Source: Sphaeroforma sirkka (lineage: Eukaryota; Opisthokonta; Ichthyosporea; Ichthyophonida). From it: DNA of 40,334 nt. Position 1 is the stretch's first letter. Each line of letters opens with the position of its first letter. The stretch covers positions 1 to 40,334 of the forward strand of contig LUCW03001361.1 in the NCBI GenBank assembly GCA_001586965.3, in the 5' to 3' direction. Made by a program: the position numbers and the translations under genes. Shown here one piece after another: positions 1 through 8,999 of this stretch. The notes below the pieces were generated by a model, which was not told the origin of the DNA, searched no databases, and worked only from the letters and a program-made list of their open reading frames with translations.

Positions 1-511
1 GTAGTTTGTGTAAGAATGATCGGGACCGCCTCTTGTTAAGAGCCTAAATATCCTCGATCACACAGGGCGTACCTCTAGCTGTTCTTTATTGAATAATTTT
101 CACTAGAAGTACTAAGTGTTCATGACCACTTGCCTAATTTGTAAATAGACATAATAACGTAAGTCACGTTAATACATTAGCTGATATAAATAAAGTTCCA
201 TCTGAAGAAAAGTTAAAAAAGAAAAGACTTATTGGATTTTGAGATTGGCGGGAGGACCAAAATCTATAAGTAGTAGTTCGAGATTATAAAATTTAGTTTA
301 TAATATCCTACATCTACTAATGTCTCAAATAGGTCCAAGTAGATGAGTCATACCAAATACTCAGGCTATTGGAGCCATCAAAGTGAATTTAGAACACTTT
401 GGAAATATTGGAAAAAGAGCTTGTACTAAATTATTTAAAATACAAATAAAACCAATGTATTATCTCAATTGATCTTGATATTTTAGACTGACCGGAGGCC
501 GTATTTCTACA
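1..511 (-). repeat. 3' LTR of family A copy 1
   Basis: Matches 7061-7577 almost base for base. On the element strand it starts TGTAGAAATACGG (complement of 499-511). A polyadenylation signal AATAAA lies on the minus strand at 85-90. The A-run near 213-226 is interrupted by a G here, while the partner LTR has an uninterrupted run. The window opens inside or exactly at the outer LTR edge. Confidence 0.92.
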
Positions 512-524
512 TAGCCCCCAGTAG
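512..524 (-). other. Polypurine tract candidate
   Basis: On the element strand the bases just before the 3' LTR read CTACTGGGGGCTA, a G-run in the position where plus-strand DNA synthesis is primed in LTR elements. The older copy at about 24720-24731 has a related CTACTGAGAGCTA before its LTR, which supports the boundary. Confidence 0.55.
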
Positions 525-637
525 CTTTTAGAACTACGAACGTACGTTAAGATACGATCTAGTTGGTAAAGCGAAAACCAAAGTAAAACGGTTTCGGTCA
601 TGACTTATCGAGTAAGTATGTGCCTATATGTACGAGT

Positions 638-1411
638 TCAAGACTCATGTTGTACTCTATGTCGTTTAGTATTTGGTCCAGTAACCATTTCCGATGTAGG
701 CGCCTTACGTTTATTATTTGGTAAGGTAATAGCCAAAGGCTGTTCTTCATTAGTAAGTAAGTTTGAACAATTTTCTGCACTGTTGGTAAGCAGATCAGAA
801 AGTTTAGTCACGTAGGAAGTAGGTGGCAAATAGGGAATTTCAGATCCGTCAGGGTTTGTAGTCACCTGAGGAAACCCTTTTCGTTTATCTCGTGTGTTCT
901 TATGTAAACGCTTATTCCATTTCTTATTAAAGATACGAAGAAAGTCGCGAGATTCACGAAATGCATCGGAGGTTAGCCAAGCTACTGTCCCATCCATGAA
1001 ACGGGTCTTGTAGTAAGTGTAACCGTCTTCGGATGTTTTGTCAATTATATCTTTGACTTGTGACTCCATAACTGGTACATCAGAATCAAATGAGCGAGCG
1101 AATGAGAGTTCGGAGGTAGGGATACGGTGAGTGCCTAGATTGGTTGCGCTAGTACCATCAATGTTATTCACTTCGTAAGTATCACTCTTTTCTCATCATG
1201 GTAGGAAATAACAAAAAGGTCCTATCGTCTTAGAAGAGAGTTCGGTAACGTTGGCGTTTCGATTTATAATGTTAACGTAATCGCCGACTTTGAACTGAAC
1301 AATGTTCTTAGTGTTATTCCATCGGTCATACGCTTTAAGTAGGACGCGATTCTTGTGCTCGAGTAAACAGGGGTAAACAACGTTCTGCATATGCTCGATC
1401 TTTGTAGCCAC
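638..1411 (-). pseudogene. Pol C-terminal region (family A copy 1)
   Basis: Two reading frames (1411-1196 and 1171-638) together encode the end of Pol after the integrase core. The first has a small beta-type region (VQFKVGDYVNI) like the GPY/F-type module after integrases. The second has a block around YYKTRFMDGTVAWLTSDAF, then a basic C-terminus ending in TGA near 638. Family B has a near-identical block at about 9315-9450, so it is conserved and probably functional. Its spacing of aromatic residues resembles a degenerate chromodomain, but that is inference. A length change near 1216 separates the two frames. Confidence 0.7.
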
Positions 1412-1941
1412 GGGGTAGCGTGTTTCTCGGGCGCAGTTTTATCAAACGTTGCTTGTAATTCACTATAGCGGCCAAAGAAATAGTGAAACGGAGTGTTCCA
1501 GTTTGAGGATTCATGCAGTTATTCATTTGAGTCTGAACCCATTTCAAATGATAAGGCCACATATCCTCAACGTCGTCTAGTGCGGTACGCAAGAGTTTCT
1601 TAAGTTCTCTATGACGTGTCTCATTTGCACCCTGCGTTTGAGGTTTGTAAGGAACACCACGCCTATGGGTCATGCCTGATACGAGTATAAGTGCCTCCAT
1701 TACGTCGGTACAAAACTCACTACCGTTATCAGAACATAGTACTCGGGGAAACCGAAGTCATTAAAGACGTGATAGCATAATTCTGCCACTGTTTGTGGAC
1801 GTTTGTTCGGTATTGCATAAAGCAAGTTATAGCCCGAAGCCACACATAAGAAATGACAGATATATACATCGCCAGTATGCTTGGATCGCGGAGTTTAACC
1901 AAATCGACTATGACTCGGCGCATCGGTTGGTCTTCTGTCAC
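1335..1941 (-). pseudogene. Integrase catalytic core (family A copy 1)
   Basis: Frames 1941-1729 and 1700-1335 cover the DDE core. The first acidic residue is in RRVIVDLVKL. The second lies in the SDNGSEF motif near 1715-1735, where a frameshift at a C-run (CCCC) splits the ORF. The glutamate lies in PQTQGANETRHRELKKLLR, the Ty3 equivalent of the usual PQTDGQTER box. The enzyme would insert element cDNA into chromosomal DNA. Frameshifts also occur in the CGG-rich stretch after VDLVKL and at a CC/CCC run near 1490. The sequence decides the family clearly, but the gene is not intact. Confidence 0.85.
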
Positions 1942-2413
1942 ACTTTTTTAGGGGTGCCCAACCATATCGCTTGATCTGGTTCTTTTCACAATCAGTACAG
2001 CGTCGGTATACTTCACGTATGGTTTTTTTCAGCGCCGGGTGATCAAGCCCTGCACGAATAGCCATTTTATAAGTATGCTCATATGCTCGATGCGTTAAAT
2101 TATGTATAATTTTAACTCTACTTTCGAGCTCCTCTAAGTCAGTCAGATTCTGCGTAACGCTGGCTGGATGAACCATAGTCCTGTTGGAAAGGGCAACCTC
2201 AGTATCAGGAGGGGTAGAGTCCTGAGATACATAATTGACAACATTGGATTGTTGAAGTATCTTCTTCAGTTGTTTCGCAACTCCTGGCTGTTCTTTAAGC
2301 AGCGCTTTAAGTAGTTGAGTGCGAGCTTCAGGTTCTCTTAGAGTTTTGAGTCTTTGATCCATGGCCTTAGCTAGTTCCATGTTTTTACGATCTAATGCCG
2401 TTTCAATCGGCAT
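1895..2413 (-). pseudogene. Linker and integrase zinc-binding domain (family A copy 1)
   Basis: The ORF starts with a charged, probably helical linker (ELAKAMDQRLKTLREPEAR) and then holds an HHCC zinc-binding domain: H and H in IIHNLTHRAYEHTYK, C and C in RRCTDCEKNQIKRYG. This domain precedes the integrase core in retroviruses and Ty3 elements. The frame is lost at an A6 run near 1948-1953; family B has AAG AGT there, so five As would restore the phase. Copy 2 has the same A6 run. The ORF is probably a continuation of the upstream Dam-like module, separated by a nonsense change near 2504. Confidence 0.82.
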
Positions 2414-2503
2414 TACCTCGACTGCAATCTTGTTGGGTGCATGTGTTGTACGAGTCTTGAGCTTTTGTTCAAACTCTATAGACTCTTCTAGTTTAGCTAA
2501 GAA

Positions 2504-3100
2504 TTAGTTTGAGGGTTTCCACTTAGTGGTACCTGCAGGACCGATGCGACAAACAATGGTGTGTTTCCAAGACGTCTTCTTAATAGAATAGGATCCCTGA
2601 TACAAGAACGTGTCGGTTTCACGGTCGACATAAATAGGTTCGTCTTGAATCATATTAATGAAATCACGTATCCATGGGTCGGAGTTACGTAAGGGACAAC
2701 ACAGCGTAATGGTAGATTTAGTAATATTAACATAATTTAACAACTGTGCGATAAGTTGACAAGGTGGGTTAGCCCACGCATTATGCTTTGATAAGTCAAG
2801 CTGAAATGCATCACCTTTAGGATGAGTCAACGACCTATATTCAGAAACCTGTTTGTTATGTTCTGCGGCGAACATATCAACAGTAAATGGACCCCATCGT
2901 GATTGAGCGAGGTTAAACCATTTCTTATTTAGCATCCAATCGGTTGCTAATAACTCCTTGACTGTTTTCTGGTAGTCGGGCACAAGTCGAGAGAGCATGT
3001 CAGGAAGATGGTTATGTATTCCTGGTATGTGTGTTATATTAAAAGCGAACTTGGCAATAATGTCATGCCAGCGGCTCACCAACTGTGAATCAGGGTTCAT
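2504..3100 (-). pseudogene. RNase H end plus Dam-like methyltransferase module
   Basis: The first ~45 residues finish RNase H (SRWHDIIAKFAF, IPGIHNHLPDMLSRL). The rest, from DWMLNKKWFNLAQSRWGPF on, is not part of a usual Ty3 pol. It has VDMFAAEHN, then GDAFQLDL, then AWANPPC, then STITLCCPLRNSDPW and IYVDRETDTFLYQ. That order matches Dam-type N6-adenine methyltransferases and the methyltransferase-like domain of DIRS elements, with NPPC in the place of the catalytic [DN]PP[YFW]. The missing aromatic residue makes activity doubtful. The reading frame ends in TAA where copy 2 has GAA, so this is a nonsense mutation. Assignment is from motif order, not from a search. Confidence 0.65.
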
Positions 3101-3115
3101 ATCTTTTAAGTATGT

Positions 3116-4404
3116 TCAAGACTTTTGATCACAGGCGACAGTAAAGTAACTTCCATAAAGGTAGTCTTTAAACTGTCTTAACGCAGTAACTATAGCAAGG
3201 AGCTCTTGTTTAACGGTAGGGTAATTCCGTTGACTCTTATTATAACTCATGCTAAAGAATTGTGTGTAGCGCGGTTTACCATTTATCGTTTGGTAAAGCA
3301 CTCCACCTACCGCTCGATCTGAAGCGTCGGTTGCTACCTGGAATGGGACACCATCCACAGGGTACTGCATGATGGGTGCGTCCATTACTTTACTTTTGAC
3401 TAGTTTAAATGCATCATCACATTCTTTAGTCCAAAGCTTTCCCAAAGGTCCTTTGTGCAGCCGTAGGTGACTGAAAGGCTTTAAGTAATGAGAAAGATGC
3501 GGTACCGAATCCGAGAAGAAGTTAACAAACCCACACACAGAGTTCACATCTCTTCCAGTAATTGGTGTTGATAAATCCAACAGAAACTGTTTCTTGCCAG
3601 GATCAATTTCTACCCCTGCTGCAGATACTTTGTAGCCAAGTAAGTGTATAGTATCTTTAGCAAAAGAACACTTGTCTTCGTTAATCTTAAGTTTAGCATG
3701 ATTAAGTTGCTTTAAGACTTCTTTAACGAGTTTAGCATGTTCATGTGCTGTCTTTGTAAAGATAACTATATCATCTAAATAGACTGATACGTTATACGAC
3801 AGGTCCGTAAATAGTTCCATCATAATTTGTTGGAAGAAAGAAGGTAACATGTGTAAGCCTTCAGGTACACCTTTAAACTGGTACTTCTTACCTTGCCAAG
3901 TAAAGGAAAAGTATTTCCTATGAGGCTCATATATCTGTAGTTGATGGAATGCAGCTTTTAAGTCTATCTTGGAAAAGATAGTCGCACCTCCATTTTGCGT
4001 AGTATCTCGCTTATCTTAGGTAAGGGAAAACTATGTTGCGGAATTAGTTTGTTGATTGGCGACAGGTCTAGTACTACTCTTGTTTTACTAAACGTTCCAT
4101 CAGATTTATATTGATCGACCGCTAAGAGAGCTAAGTTGACTGGGGTTGCATCATAATTGATTTCAATTAGACTCTGTTTTAACCAATCTTCGATTTGGGT
4201 TTTGACAACGTCTTTGTGTCTCCAACTCACGTAGTTATGTGAAGGACACTTTAACTTAGAGAAGTCGACGTTTGTTAAGTCAAGTCTAACGTACCCATTA
4301 GAGAACTTAAACATACACCAGTCAGTTATTGCAATCTTCCTGTTTTGTATAATTAAGTCCATAATTATATCGGTGAAGTGCGGAATCATATCCCTTTGCT
4401 TCAC
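3116..4404 (-). pseudogene. Reverse transcriptase and RNase H (family A copy 1)
   Basis: Frames 4404-3964 and 3850-3116 with the bases between them encode RT then RNase H. RT motifs: TRVVLDLSPINKLIPQHSFP, SKIDLKAAFHQLQI (first catalytic Asp, near 3950), and VYLDDIVIF near 3780 (catalytic YLDD). RNase H motifs: ATDASDRAVGGVLYQ and KQELLAIVTALRQF. It copies element RNA into cDNA and removes the template. Defects: a GG where copy 2 has GGG near 3990 shifts the frame after KME, and TGA at about 3116 replaces a leucine codon found in copies 2 and 3. Start and stop follow the open frames, not a processed protein end. Confidence 0.88.
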
Positions 4405-4849
4405 CTTCCGGAGGTTTAGGTATCTTTAACATATTATCATCTGACTGATCTTTATTCGGGTCTAGCCCATTAGGCAGACCAGTGAGTGTTATACCTAAAC
4501 TGAGAAGATCAGTCATACCTATAATTAAATCGTATTTCTGAGACATGTCAGTAACGATTAGGTGAGTCTTCACTTCTCTTCTATCTGACAGCATTATGTG
4601 TGCATAGTCAATGGCTTGTTCGCAAGTAGTAACTTTGCCATTTCCCAAGATTAAATCAGTTGTTTCGTTATGGACAGCCATATCTGTAGCGTAGGCTACT
4701 CGGCATGAGATAGCAGAGACTTCAGCCCCTGGATCAAATAGTGCCATAACTTTTTCTCCATTTACGAAAACTGTTTGAAAGATACGTTCATCTCCTTTGG
4801 TATAGATTTTATTGAACATTTTCTCATAATCTTGCTCTAGTGCGCACAT
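4322..4849 (-). pseudogene. Aspartic protease and start of pol (family A copy 1)
   Basis: This ORF follows gag in the same phase, three codons after the gag UGA. The protease active site reads ALFDPGAEVSAIS near 4735, with DPGA instead of the usual D(T/S)GA; the second conserved block is YDLIIGMTDLLSLGITLTGL. It would cleave the Gag-Pol polyprotein. An ATG lies at 4847-4849, but it need not be used if pol is made by readthrough. The frame shifts near 4390 where copy 1 has GGG and copy 2 has GG, just before the RT. Confidence 0.82.
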
Positions 4850-4858
4850 ATGGTACTG

Positions 4859-4861
4859 TCA
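4859..4861 (-). promoter_or_regulatory. In-frame UGA between gag and pol (readthrough candidate)
   Basis: The last gag codons read GTT AAG CAC TGA CAG TAC CAT ATG, and the protease ORF continues in this phase. Copy 2 (29693-29695), family B (12777-12779) and the copia-like element (17879-17881) have the same arrangement. Suppressible stops between gag and pol are known from gammaretroviruses. No frameshift is needed here. Confidence 0.6.
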
Positions 4862-6170
4862 GTGCTTAACTTGGACGTCTGGTAAGTCCTTGCAATCCTC
4901 TTTGTGCCAACCGTTAGTACCCTTGCAAGTAGCACACTCTTTCATATAGTGTCCAAAATCTGGCTTGCCTGGTGCACACTTAACAGGGTCGTGTCTACCA
5001 TTCCACTTGCCATTACGTTTTGTGAGGTTGTAACCACACTTCTTGCAAGGCGCTCTCACCTTCTTATCACCTTTCGGTTCGGTAGAAGTAGAGCCAGTAC
5101 CCCTCCAGTAGTAGTGCGAGGTTTCTTAGTACTAAGCGCAGTATTAGTCTCTACTGCGTTTCGCTTAGTGGGCTGGGTGTAGCTCGTGGTACTAAGTACT
5201 CTAGTAGAGGAATTGGTATGCTTGTGTACTATCTTCTCAAAGACAGACCAAGGCATAGATCGCAAATCACCATAGGCGATGATGTCATCATTGACTTTCT
5301 TAAAGAGGTTAGCTCCCAGAGTCTCCATCATCTGACAAATTAATAAATATTCGCCAGTATAGGTACGACCACCCATCCGAGTATTCATATGTGTCATATG
5401 AGCTAGAGCACCTCGAATAGTGGTATCGTTCGCAAAGAACTTGCGAGACTCTAGAAGTTCACGGTCACGCGCATCTTCAAAAAAAAGGTGTTAAGTATAT
5501 TATCACGCAACTGGTGCCAGGGTAGGGCTTTCCAGTTGGGCTCATGAGCCTTCAAGATAGTTCGCCATTCACCTGGCTCACAGAAATGAATAAAGGCATT
5601 CATCATCTGCTTATCCCTAAGGCTGGCAGACTCCTTAAGTTGGTCGAAGGCCTTCAGTGTCTCCACTGTACTCTCATTAGTAGAGAAATCGACCACAGCC
5701 TGCGCGTTACCTAGCTGCTTTATAAAGCTTGGTTCTAAGTGTTCACGAGGCTCATGCTCAGTGCTACGGGCTGCTAGGGCCAAGATGGTGTCTATTTCCT
5801 TTCTCTTGTTATCGATTAGATAGCGAATGATATCCGCTTTCCTATCGTCAAGGTCAGAGTCATTCAATAGACGGTCCTCAAGGACTTGCATACCAGAGCG
5901 TAATAGCCTGAGACGAGTATGTCTGGTTCTCACTTCCTCATCCTCAGGATTAGAGCGGGAACTCTCTAACGAGGTACTGGTGTAGCGATTGCCAAAATCG
6001 TGATTACCAGGGTTAGTTGGCAAATGAGGGTCGATATTACGAGGATGGTAAGCCTCATCGAGTTCCATACGATCATATCCTCTGACAGGGTTAGGTTTGT
6101 CAAGAGGATGGTCGATGGTAGCATCAGAGAGCTAAAGAGATTAAATTTTGAAATATTTCTCTCTCGCCAG

Positions 6171-6240
6171 TGGTAACTGGCTTAGTGGTAAACATACTGG
6201 CTGGTAAACCAGTAGGTCTCGGGTTCGAAACCCGGTCCGA
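6171..6240 (+). tRNA. tRNA-Thr-like pseudogene, antisense within gag
   Basis: On the plus strand there is an A box (TGGCTTAGTGG, 6178-6188), an anticodon-loop-like CTGGTAA (GGT in the anticodon position) with arms ACTGG/CCAGT, and a B box (GGTTCGAAACC, 6222-6232) in a T arm, followed at 6241-6249 by nine Ts as in a Pol III terminator. The anticodon and T arms resemble eukaryotic tRNA-Thr. The anticodon stem lacks one base and the acceptor ends (TGGTAAC and TCCGATT) do not pair, so a functional tRNA is unlikely; a tRNA-derived SINE head is the alternative. The same sequence lies in copy 2. Confidence 0.6.
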
Positions 6241-7058
6241 TTTTTTTTTCTTCTTCTTCGGTATAGGAAGAATATCAGCCAAGTGGGACACGATAGAGGG
6301 GTCCACAACTGCTGCTGCCGCTAGCTCCTTCAAGAGCGCTTCAGTGCGGTTCAATTGGCGTCGAGATTGAGAGGATCCAACCACTCGTTGTCGAGTTATG
6401 GCGTCCTCAGCTTCGGCCCCAAGATTTGAGCTGAATGGAATGGCTTCTCCATCGATGGCGAAACCGAAATTTTCGGACAGGTCCAATACTTCCTTTTCAC
6501 GCCGGATTTGTGCTGGAGTGTCCTTTAGATGTGGAGTTATAATGCCCCCCGACATTCGTATCCACGAATTTTCCAGCCTTTCGACGTTTATCCCAATATT
6601 TGACGGCACGTGGTCACGTGGGGGGGCAAGCTGGGGTCCTGAGCTTCACTCCTAGGTGATACACGGACGCTGGCGAGCCTTTCCGCGGTAGTAGATACCT
6701 CTCCTTCCAAGGCTTTAGGATCCGACGAGTCATCCTCAGAATAATCCTCTGTACCAACCTCAGAATTTGCTTCCCCAACAGTATCCTCGGCAGGCTCAAC
6801 TCCAGACAGGCTAGGTGTTTCCACAGGGACCTCAGGAACCTCGGCAGGCTTAGCAGGCTTAGAGCTAGCGGCTCCCTTGCCTTTAGAAGTACCCTTAGCC
6901 ATAGTATTTGCTGGATAGTAAATCGATGTCAGACAGTCTAGAAGCAGTACACTACTGTAACTACTATTTAACTGAAAAATATGTAAACTTCGATGGAAAT
7001 TACTAGGTTTCAAACTATATTAAACTAAAATACAATTTAGTCAGTTAGGATTTAGCAG

Positions 7059-7577
7059 TGGTAGCTTGTGTAAGAATGATCGGGACTGCCTCTTGTTAAG
7101 AGCCTAAATATCCTCGATCACACAGGGCGTACCTCTAGCTGTTCTTTATTGAATAATTTTCACTAGAAGTACTAAGTGTTCATGACCACTTGCCTAATTT
7201 GTAAATAGACATAATAACGTAAGTCACGTTAATACATTAGCTGATATAAATAAAGTTCCATCTGAAGAAAAGTTAAAAAAAAAAAAAAAGACTTATTGGA
7301 TTTTGGAGATTGGCGGGAGGACCAAAATCTATAAGTAGTAGTTCGGAGATTATAAAATTTAGTTTATAATATCCTACATCTACTAATGTCTCAAATAGGT
7401 CCAAGTAGATGAGTCATACCAAATACTCAGGCTATTGGAGCCATCAAAGTGAATTTAGAACACTTTGGAAATATTGGAAAAAGAGCTTGTACTAAATTAT
7501 TTAAAATACAAATAAAACCAATGTATTATCTCAATTGATCTTGATATTTTAGACTGACCGGAGGCCGTATTTCTACA
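7059..7577 (-). repeat. 5' LTR of family A copy 1
   Basis: Partner of 1-511. Element-strand ends are TGTAGAAATACGG and GCTACCA. The inner end at 7059 is chosen because family B also ends in AACTACCA at 14944. AATAAA lies on the minus strand at 7145-7150. Adjacent to it on the element strand is CTGCTAAATCC, which is not a standard TGG-type tRNA primer site, so the priming mode is unresolved. Confidence 0.85.
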
Positions 7578-7580
7578 TAA

Positions 7581-8327
7581 CGTAGTTTACCATTTATCGT
7601 TTGGTATAGCACTGAAAAGATAGTCGCACCCTCCATTTTGCGTAGTATCTCGCTTATCTTAGGTAAGGAAAACTATGTTGCGGAATTAGTTTGTTGATTG
7701 GCGACAGGTCTAGTACTACTCTTCTTTTTTTACTAAACGTTCCATCAGATTTATATTGATCGACCGCTAAAGAGAGCTAAGCTAACTGGGGTTGCATCAT
7801 AATTGATTTCAATTAGACCCTGGTTTAACCAATCTTCGATTTGGGTTTTGACAGCGTCTTTGTGTCTCCAACTTACGTGGTTATGTGAAGGACACTTTAA
7901 CTTAGAGAAGTCGACGTTTGTTTAGTCAAGTCTAACGTACCCATTAGAGAACTTAAACATACACCAGTCAGTTATAAGCTTGACTTAACAACCGTCGACT
8001 TCTCTAATTTAAAGTGTCCTTCTCATAACTACGTGAGTTGGAGACACAAAAACGTTGCTAAAACCCAAATTGAAGATTGGTTAAGACATGGTCTAATTGA
8101 AATCAATAATGATACAACCCCAGTTAACTTAGCTCTCTTAGCGGTCGATCAATATAAATCTGATGGAACGTTTAGTAAAACAAGAGTAGTACTAGACCTG
8201 TCGTCAATCAACAAACTAATTCCGCAACATAATTTTTTCTTACCAAAGGTATGCGAGATACTACGCAAAATGGAAGGTGCGACTATCTTTTCAGTGCTAT
8301 ACCAAACGATAAATGGTAAACTACGTT
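7581..8327. repeat. Imperfect palindrome, two ~350-bp arms
   Basis: Arm 7581-7930 is the reverse complement of arm 7979-8327 with scattered differences, separated by a 48-bp spacer. The arms share an internal RT deletion, so the deletion came before the inverted duplication. Confidence 0.82.
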
Positions 8328-8587
8328 ACATACAATTCTTTAGCAAAAGTTATAATAAGAGTCAACGGAATTACCCTACCGTTAAACAAGAGCTCCTTGC
8401 TATAGTTACTGCGCTAAGACAGTTTAAAGACTACCTTTATGAAAGTTACTTCACTGTCGCTTGTGATCAAAAGTCTTTAACATATTCAAAAGACATGAAC
8501 CCTGATTCACAGTTGGTGAGCCGCTGGCATGACATTATTGCTAAGTTTGCTTTTACCATTACACGCATACCAGGAATACAAACGTGA
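8033..8587 (+). pseudogene. Internally deleted RT-RNase H ORF (family A copy 3)
   Basis: An open frame of 184 residues begins within RT (SWRHKNVAKTQIEDWL, TRVVLDLSSINKLIPQHN) and jumps from EGATIFS to VLYQTING, so the DLKAAFHQ and YLDD catalytic blocks are gone. It continues through RNase H (KQELLAIVTALRQF, SRWHDIIAKFAF) and ends at IPGIQT. The frame stays open across the RT deletion, but no active RT could result. It is a decayed relative of the RT of copies 1 and 2. Confidence 0.75.
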
Positions 8588-8999
8588 TAGCTTTATACCA
8601 AACAAACGCCCGCAAACAGTGGCAGAGCTATGCTATCACGTCTCTAATGACTTCGGTTTCCCCCGAGTACTATACCGGTAGTGAGTTTTGTACCGACGTA
8701 ATGGAGGCACTTGTACTCGTATCAGGTATGACCCATAGGCGTGGTGTTCCTTATAACCCTCAAACGCAGGGTGCAAATGAGACACGTTATATAAAACTAA
8801 AGAAGCTATTGCGTACCGCACTCGATGACGTTGAGGATATGTGGCCTTATCATTTGAAATGGGTTCAGACTGAAATGAATAACTGCATGAATCCTTAAAC
8901 TGGAGCATTCCCGTTTCACTATTTCTTTGGCCGCTATAGTGAATTACAAGCAACGTTTGACAAAATTGCGCCCGAGAAACACGTTACTCCGTGGCTACA
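8584..8999 (+). pseudogene. Integrase core fragment (family A copy 3)
   Basis: The ORF 8584-8898 holds the end of the integrase core: TNARKQWQSYAITSL in a shifted frame, then FCTDVMEALVLVSGMTHRRG, PQTQGANETRYIKLKKLLR and WPYHLKWVQTEMNN, ending in a TAA where copies 1 and 2 read CAA. The second catalytic Asp motif is damaged: SDNGSEF is reduced to YTGSEF. Homology continues out of frame to about 9010, where it stops against the LINE fragment. Confidence 0.72.

Larger units (their letters stand above)
4859..6902 (-). pseudogene. Gag (family A copy 1), broken by several frameshifts
   Basis: Start chosen at ATG 6902 (MAKGTSKGKGAASS); an in-frame ATG at 7013 lies further upstream in the leader. 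Segments: acidic Ser/Pro-rich N-terminus (6902-6588); a middle part (6609-6124) ending in poly-Lys and the antisense tRNA-like stretch; a helical capsid-like region (6068-5451, then 5397-5056); a basic linker; and a Cys/His nucleic-acid-binding end (5059-4859). The end has CKKCGYN, RHDPVKC and CATCKGTNGWHKEDC, an unusual spacing compared with the CX2CX4HX4C knuckle. Frames change at C7 near 6622, around 6124-6068, at T8 near 5479-5486, and at a G4 run near 5101 (G5 in copy 2). Gag would form the virus-like particle. Confidence 0.82.
1..7577 (-). mobile_element. Ty3/gypsy LTR retrotransposon, family A copy 1
   Basis: Full-length element on the minus strand: 5' LTR at 7059-7577, leader, gag (6902-4859), an in-frame UGA, then pol (4858-638) in the order protease, RT, RNase H, Dam-like module, integrase, followed by a purine-rich tract and the 3' LTR. 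RNase H before integrase is the Ty3/gypsy order. The outer edge of the 3' LTR is at or beyond base 1, so a target duplication cannot be read. The two LTRs differ by only two substitutions and a few length changes, so the insertion looks young, yet the reading frame is broken at ten or more places. Confidence 0.9.

Noticed and set aside
4735..4750. DPGA protease active site as a novel catalytic variant
   Set aside because: It is present in both Ty3 families here, but DPGA-like sites also occur in other gypsy-type elements as far as I recall, so it is noted but not claimed as new.
4859..4861. UGA as a plain tryptophan codon in the nuclear code
   Set aside because: TGG is used freely for Trp in pol, pol of copy 1 itself ends at a TGA near 638, and a TGA in copy 1 RNase H replaces a leucine codon of the other copies. 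Readthrough or decay fits better.
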